Part shown: positions 58,325 to 64,000 of the stretch, piece after piece
Numbering within the stretch: position 1 is the first letter of the stretch
Layout: every line of letters begins with the position of its first letter
Source of the DNA: Rufibacter tibetensis
Lineage (GTDB): Bacteria > Bacteroidota > Bacteroidia > Cytophagales > Hymenobacteraceae
Direction of reading: 5' to 3'
NCBI RefSeq assembly: GCF_001310085.1
Contig: NZ_CP012643.1
Coordinates: forward strand, 396,001-460,000
DNA: 64,000 nt
Notes under the pieces: generated by a model
The model's input: only the letters and a program-made list of their open reading frames with translations
The model's database searches: none
What the model was told of the DNA's origin: nothing
Program-made: the position numbers and the translations under genes

Positions 58325-58390
58325 AAAAAGCCTTGGCTCTGTTCAGTGTTACTTTATGGAAAATAACACTGAACAGAGCCAAGGCTTTTT
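58325..58390 (+). terminator. Terminator after TerC, 27-bp perfect stem
   Basis: Arms 58325-58351 and 58364-58390 are perfect complements, 12-base loop, T-run at the 3' side. Its outer part AAAAAGCCTTGGCTC shares GCCTTGGCTC with the terminator at 62210-62263. Confidence 0.85.
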
Positions 58391-58543
58391 TAACTAGGGA
58401 TAATTCGTAACTATAATGAACCAATACCTCTCTAATTAGTAGGAAGAAGAACCCACATTTATACTGGATTCCGTTTCTTCACAGTTTTTCAGAACTCGGC
58501 TAAGAAGAGAAACTGTCAATAAATAGGTAAACCAGTAATCTTA

Positions 58544-58583
58544 AAAAGAAAGGCTACGCTTGATGAAGCGTAGCCTTTCTTTT
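58544..58583 (-). terminator. Terminator of the GT51 gene
   Basis: Arms 58544-58561 and 58566-58583 pair over 18 bases with a GATG loop, 16 bases from the stop of the minus-strand gene at 58599. Confidence 0.8.
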
Positions 58584-58598
58584 GGATTTGAAGTTATT

Positions 58599-60605
58599 CT
58601 AGAAATCAAGTAGATCAATTGGAGCCAACTCCAGGGTATCCATCATCTGCACATGGGTAGTGTCTGGTTTAGGAATTATAAAACTACCAGCTCTTCCGCT
58701 AAGATTCACATAAGGTGATACACTGGCATGCTCTGAAGAGGAGATTAAGCCCCGTTTTAGCATGTTCCCTGTGATTAGCTTGAAGAAGTACCTAGGGTAC
58801 GCTCGCAACCCGCCATACGCATCAAAATAGGTTCTATACTGCTTTGGCTTAGGTACGATGCTGGCCAGGAACAAGCTTTCCTCTAAGTTAAGCTCGTGCG
58901 GTTGTTTAGAGAAGTAGAACCTAGCGGCCTCTTTGATTCCATAAACATTTGGTCCCCACTCAATGATGTTCAGGTAAACCTCATACATTCTTTGCTTAGA
59001 AGTAAGCCGAAGATTCTCAATGATCCATACGATTAACGCTTCCTCTACTTTTCTCGTGATAGTTTTCTTTCTGGTTAAAAAGGCATTTTTGACTAACTGC
59101 ATGGAAACAGTACTTCCTCCCCTCACAAAAGAACCTTCTTTAATATTAGTGATCAATGAGTGCCGGAATGCGCCTTCATGAAACCCTTTATGGGTGAAGA
59201 ACCGTGGATCCTCGGCCGTTAAGATGGAATACTTAAGGTAATCTGGAATTTGGTTGAATGGCGTAAAGTTTGGATTGGACGGACCAACGGGGAAAGTACG
59301 TACTACTTTGCCTTTCTCATAAACAGTATGGGTAAACTCCGTATTTAACTTTCGAAGATCATTTTGTCCAAAATCTGTGATTTGAAAGTTATGGGCATCC
59401 AGATCTGAATCAAATTTCAGACTATCTACTTGCGCCATGTCTACATAAAAGTTCATGCGGTACTTAAATGTACCGGTAGCTTTAATGCCTTGGAAAGTGT
59501 CAAATAGCCCGGGAGGCAGGGAACCAAACAGATCATTGGCCGGAATATCAGGGGAATCTACTTTTATACCAATCTTCCTGTTTGGCCGGGTCTCATACGT
59601 CATCTGAGGGTAGAAGATTGCTTTGTTAATTCTCACCTCAGATTCCGGCTCTAACGCATAATAATGGTCCCCAAGAGTTAGCACATATTTCAAAGCCCCA
59701 TTCTGCACGGTTACGTTTTCGTCCGCTATCTTAGGGTGATTCAGTATCAAGCCATGGGCACTAGACTCCCCTCTGATAGTGAGTTGGTCATTCTTGTACA
59801 CTTTGTCAGTGATACTCAAACTAAGGGTATCAAACCGCATGGTGGCCCCAAACTTTTGTTGGATGTAGGGTACCTCGATACTTCCGGATTGATTGTCACC
59901 GTAAAACTTAGCTGAAAGCAAGTACTTGGCTGGATCAATCACACCGCGCACAAACATTGTGTTAGTGACTGTTTCAGTGGTGATGGTCATTCTGGCATCT
60001 ATGTTCCCGTCCTCCAGGAGCATGGTAGGCAGGTTCATGTCAATGGTTCGGCCGTCGTTTTTGAAAACCACCCCCAAATTCCGGAAGTTTACTCCATCAG
60101 GCACGTTTTCAAAAGCAGTTTCAATCAGCCTATTCAATAAAGTACCGTAATTAGACTTCTTAGCAGTAGAATCAGCTGTTTCACCAGTAGCTTTCTTCCT
60201 ATACAGAAAAGAGAAGTTATCAGTACTGTCTTGCTTAAAGGCAGTGATCTTCCCATTGGCTACATCAAATTGCTTGAAAACCATTCTGCCCAGGAAAAGA
60301 GACCTGAAACTTACGGTTGCAGCCACGGTATCTAACTGGAGGAGCTTCGGTTGGTCATTAGGTAATAAGGCTATATCAGTTACCAGAACAGTATTTAGAT
60401 CTAAAAACTTTGCATTCCCAATTTTAAGTGTAGCTGGGTATTTAGCCTCTACTTTCTGGATAACCTTCGCAACCGCATATTTTAAAATCCTTTCGCGATT
60501 TAACAGGAAAGCAGTTACGGCAATTAGTAGAAGTGAGAAAAATACTCCCACTCCTATCAATAGCTTCTTCTTATTCCTGGCAAAAAATTCTGTGAACTTA
60601 GACAA
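58599..60605 (-). CDS. Transglycosylase (GT51) with a large AsmA-like periplasmic domain
   Basis: 668 residues. One membrane helix at about 16-34 is followed by a 400-residue beta-rich periplasmic region (GDVxx-like repeats such as KIGNAKFLDLNTVLVTDIAL) that resembles AsmA/DUF748 proteins. The GT51 glycosyltransferase domain is at about 440-610: catalytic Glu465 in ILTAEDPRFFTHKGF, then RGGSTVSMQLVKNAFL, EEALIVWIIENL and NIIEWGPNVYGIKEAA. There is no transpeptidase domain. It polymerises lipid II in peptidoglycan synthesis. TAGTTTTG at 60661-60668 is its likely -7 box. Confidence 0.9.
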   Translation of the reverse strand: MSKFTEFFARNKKKLLIGVGVFFSLLLIAVTAFLLNRERILKYAVAKVIQKVEAKYPATLKIGNAKFLDLNTVLVTDIALLPNDQPKLLQLDTVAATVSFRSLFLGRMVFKQFDVANGKITAFKQDSTDNFSFLYRKKATGETADSTAKKSNYGTLLNRLIETAFENVPDGVNFRNLGVVFKNDGRTIDMNLPTMLLEDGNIDARMTITTETVTNTMFVRGVIDPAKYLLSAKFYGDNQSGSIEVPYIQQKFGATMRFDTLSLSITDKVYKNDQLTIRGESSAHGLILNHPKIADENVTVQNGALKYVLTLGDHYYALEPESEVRINKAIFYPQMTYETRPNRKIGIKVDSPDIPANDLFGSLPPGLFDTFQGIKATGTFKYRMNFYVDMAQVDSLKFDSDLDAHNFQITDFGQNDLRKLNTEFTHTVYEKGKVVRTFPVGPSNPNFTPFNQIPDYLKYSILTAEDPRFFTHKGFHEGAFRHSLITNIKEGSFVRGGSTVSMQLVKNAFLTRKKTITRKVEEALIVWIIENLRLTSKQRMYEVYLNIIEWGPNVYGIKEAARFYFSKQPHELNLEESLFLASIVPKPKQYRTYFDAYGGLRAYPRYFFKLITGNMLKRGLISSSEHASVSPYVNLSGRAGSFIIPKPDTTHVQMMDTLELAPIDLLDF

Positions 60606-60660
60606 GGTACTTCTATGGTTAGTTTAATATGAAGAGCCACGCAAATTTTACTCCAACTTG

Positions 60661-60668
60661 CAAAACTA
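60661..60668 (-). promoter_or_regulatory. -7 box of the GT51 gene
   Basis: TAGTTTTG on the minus strand, exact TAnnTTTG match, about 55 bases before the ATG. Confidence 0.45.
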
Positions 60669-60805
60669 ATGTAATCCCTGACACAATAAAATCAACAAGA
60701 CAATGTAACGGGGTAAATACGCGGCCTTATTTACAAAGTTTACTAAAAGAAACACGAAAGCTCATGGTATAAGTTCTTGTAGCTGGAGGTTCTCATCTTC
60801 CTTTA

Positions 60806-60813
60806 TATCTTTG
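60806..60813 (+). promoter_or_regulatory. -7 box of purB
   Basis: TATCTTTG, exact TAnnTTTG match, 16 bases before the purB ATG at 60830. Confidence 0.6.
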
Positions 60814-60829
60814 AATAAAATCTTACACT

Positions 60830-62182
60830 ATGAATTTAACTGCACTTACTGCTATTTCACCCATTGATGGCCGGTACCGCGGGCAAGTAGCACAACTTGC
60901 TGAGTACTTTTCTGAGTACGCACTAATCCGCTTTAGACTGTTAGTAGAAGTAGAATACTTTATATCTCTTTGTGAACTTCCACTGCCTCAACTGCAAGGC
61001 ATAAACTCCGACCTTTTTCCTTCTATCCGGAAAATCTATGAAGACTTTTCTCTGGAAGATGCTCAAACTATCAAAGAGACTGAAAAGGTCACAAACCATG
61101 ATGTAAAAGCGGTTGAATACTTTTTGAAAGAAAAGCTGGAAAAGCTAGGAATTGGGGAACAGAAAGAGTTCGTGCATTTTGGCCTTACCTCACAAGACAT
61201 CAACAATACCGCAATTCCAATGTCTCTTCAAAGAGCGATACAAGTGGAGTATCTACCGTACCTCTATCAATTGAGAGACACATTGGCGGCTCTGTCAGTA
61301 GAGTGGAAAGAGGTTCCCATGCTCGCCCATACCCATGGCCAACCAGCTTCTCCTACTAAACTTGGAAAAGAGATTAAAGTATTTGTTGAACGTCTGGAGC
61401 AGCAACTCCTTTTATTAGATCAGGTTCCTTACGCCGGAAAGTTTGGAGGAGCAACAGGTAATTTCAATGCCCATCATGTAGCCTACCCAACCATAGATTG
61501 GGTAGCCTTTGGAAACACCTTTCTAAAAGAAAAACTGTTTTTGCAAAGAAGCCAGGTAACCACTCAAATTGAGCACTATGATCATCTAGCAGCGCTCTTT
61601 GACTCTATCAAAAGAATCAATACAATCTTGATAGATTTTTCCAGAGATGTGTGGCAATACATCTCAATGGGGTACTTTAAACAGAAGATAAAAGAGGGAG
61701 AAATAGGATCGTCTGCAATGCCCCATAAGGTAAATCCTATAGATTTTGAGAATGCAGAAGGCAATTTGGGAATGGCTAATTCTGTTTTCTCCTATTTATC
61801 AGAAAAGCTTCCTGTTTCCAGATTACAGCGAGACTTAACTGACTCTACTGTGCTTAGAAATGCAGGAGTCCCTTTCTCCCATTCACTATTAGCTTTAAAG
61901 TCGCTGCACAAAGGAATAGGAAAGCTTCAGTTAAACCAGGAGGCGATCAACGAAGACTTGGAGGCAAACTGGGCTGTAGTGGCAGAGGCAATTCAAACGG
62001 TACTAAGGAGAGAAGGCTACCCTGCTCCTTATGAAGCTTTAAAGGAGCTTACTAGAACTAATGAGAAGATCACTGAATCATCAATAAGAGGCTTTATAGA
62101 TAGCTTGAGTATAGAAGAAGAGTTGAAAGAAGAACTAAGGAAGATAAGTCCCTTCAATTACACAGGAGTTACGCTTTACTAG
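60830..62182 (+). CDS. purB: Adenylosuccinate lyase
   Basis: 450 residues, fumarase/aspartase superfamily. It acts twice in purine synthesis: on SAICAR and on adenylosuccinate, each time releasing fumarate. Motifs are AISPIDGRYRGQ at the start, FVHFGLTSQDINNTA, MLAHTHGQPASPTKLG (general acid His) and the superfamily signature IGSSAMPHKVNP with the catalytic Ser loop. This is the E. coli PurB-like form. Normal length, monocistronic, terminated by the stem at 62210-62263. Confidence 0.97.
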   Translation: MNLTALTAISPIDGRYRGQVAQLAEYFSEYALIRFRLLVEVEYFISLCELPLPQLQGINSDLFPSIRKIYEDFSLEDAQTIKETEKVTNHDVKAVEYFLKEKLEKLGIGEQKEFVHFGLTSQDINNTAIPMSLQRAIQVEYLPYLYQLRDTLAALSVEWKEVPMLAHTHGQPASPTKLGKEIKVFVERLEQQLLLLDQVPYAGKFGGATGNFNAHHVAYPTIDWVAFGNTFLKEKLFLQRSQVTTQIEHYDHLAALFDSIKRINTILIDFSRDVWQYISMGYFKQKIKEGEIGSSAMPHKVNPIDFENAEGNLGMANSVFSYLSEKLPVSRLQRDLTDSTVLRNAGVPFSHSLLALKSLHKGIGKLQLNQEAINEDLEANWAVVAEAIQTVLRREGYPAPYEALKELTRTNEKITESSIRGFIDSLSIEEELKEELRKISPFNYTGVTLY

Positions 62183-62209
62183 AATACTTAGATCTACTAT
62201 ATGATCTTA

Positions 62210-62263
62210 CATTCAATAATAAGGCCTTGGCTCATATCTGAGCCAAGGCCTTATTATTGAATG
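62210..62263. terminator. Terminator of purB, 25-bp perfect stem
   Basis: Arms 62210-62234 and 62239-62263 are perfect complements with a 4-base loop (TATC). It also insulates purB from the rRNA operon on the other strand. Confidence 0.85.
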
Positions 62264-62300
62264 TATACACAAAACACTTTATCACATACCTGTAAACGCG

Positions 62301-62336
62301 AACAGCCCACCGTCTCTTCTAGAGGGGTGGGCTGTT
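62301..62336 (-). terminator. Terminator of the rRNA operon
   Basis: AACAGCCCACC pairs with GGTGGGCTGTT (11 bp); lies directly downstream of 5S on the minus strand. Confidence 0.75.
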
Positions 62337-62346
62337 TAGGTGGGGT

Positions 62347-62453
<107 letters not shown>

Positions 62454-62560
62454 TTATTTTCCGTTTCTCCTCCCTTTCGGGGGCGAGTGTCAATGATGTC
62501 GGGGGGTGCTTTGATATACTTGGGAAAAGAGAGAACACCAGGGTACGCGCCTTTTTGGTG

Positions 62561-64000
<1,440 letters not shown>

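Overview
The window looks like chromosomal DNA of a Bacteroidota bacterium, most likely order Cytophagales, family Hymenobacteraceae (Rufibacter/Pontibacter-like; the family is my inference from protein style, not from a search). Supporting signs are type IX secretion sorting domains on two large exported proteins, a TonB-dependent receptor paired with a DUF4249 lipoprotein, M61 peptidase, menaquinone synthesis (MenA), near absence of Shine-Dalgarno sequences, and several promoters that fit the Bacteroidota -7 box TAnnTTTG. Nearly all of it reads as core chromosome with small accessory patches.

Layout. 1-4.1 kb is an AT-rich accessory segment with a tightly overlapping four-gene operon (Lamin-tail-domain lipoprotein, DUF4956 membrane protein, HlyD-like adaptor, TolC-like outer membrane protein), ending at the relic of an FtsX-type ABC permease. 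4.6-16 kb holds asnB, an M61 peptidase, a TonB receptor/DUF4249 pair, purine nucleoside phosphorylase, sppA and a small outer-membrane-like protein. 16.2-18.6 kb is an unusual fusion of a GH1-like glycosidase domain to an RmlD-like reductase. 19.2-25.1 kb is a signalling block: one PAS histidine kinase facing two paralogous kinase plus single-domain response regulator cassettes, the first kinase broken by a one-base deletion. 25.1-31.5 kb has rarA and a sulfur/persulfide module (two half-size YeeE/YedE proteins, metallo-beta-lactamase/rhodanese protein, TauE/SafE exporter, Crp/Fnr regulator) with two near-identical palindromes placed at the same distance from two -7 boxes.

31.6-41.2 kb contains a decayed secreted-protein gene, a DUF1801/YdeI-like protein, a flavin reductase, a glutathionylspermidine-synthase-like ligase with a lipoprotein, murI, an SPW protein, an ABC-F ATPase, an unknown protein and a CaiB/BaiF CoA-transferase. 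41.3-45.7 kb has two tandem paralogous T9SS cargo proteins with conserved upstream DNA. 46.3-54.2 kb has a DEAD-box helicase, menA with a glutathione peroxidase, and an arginine hub (argS, arginase, divergent arginine decarboxylase) followed by a 54-residue lipoprotein. 54.4-62.2 kb has a GmhB-like phosphatase, hemG, a dolichol-phosphate-mannose-synthase-like glycosyltransferase, TerC, an AsmA-like/GT51 transglycosylase and purB. The window ends in a ribosomal RNA operon on the minus strand (5S and the 3' part of 23S).

The most interesting items are the LTD-DUF4956-HlyD-TolC operon, the Crp/Fnr-type operator pair of the sulfur module, the GH1-SDR fusion, the duplicated kinase/regulator cassettes, and a family of decayed intergenic palindromic repeats spread over the window. 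No tRNA gene, CRISPR array, intact insertion sequence or prophage was recognised.
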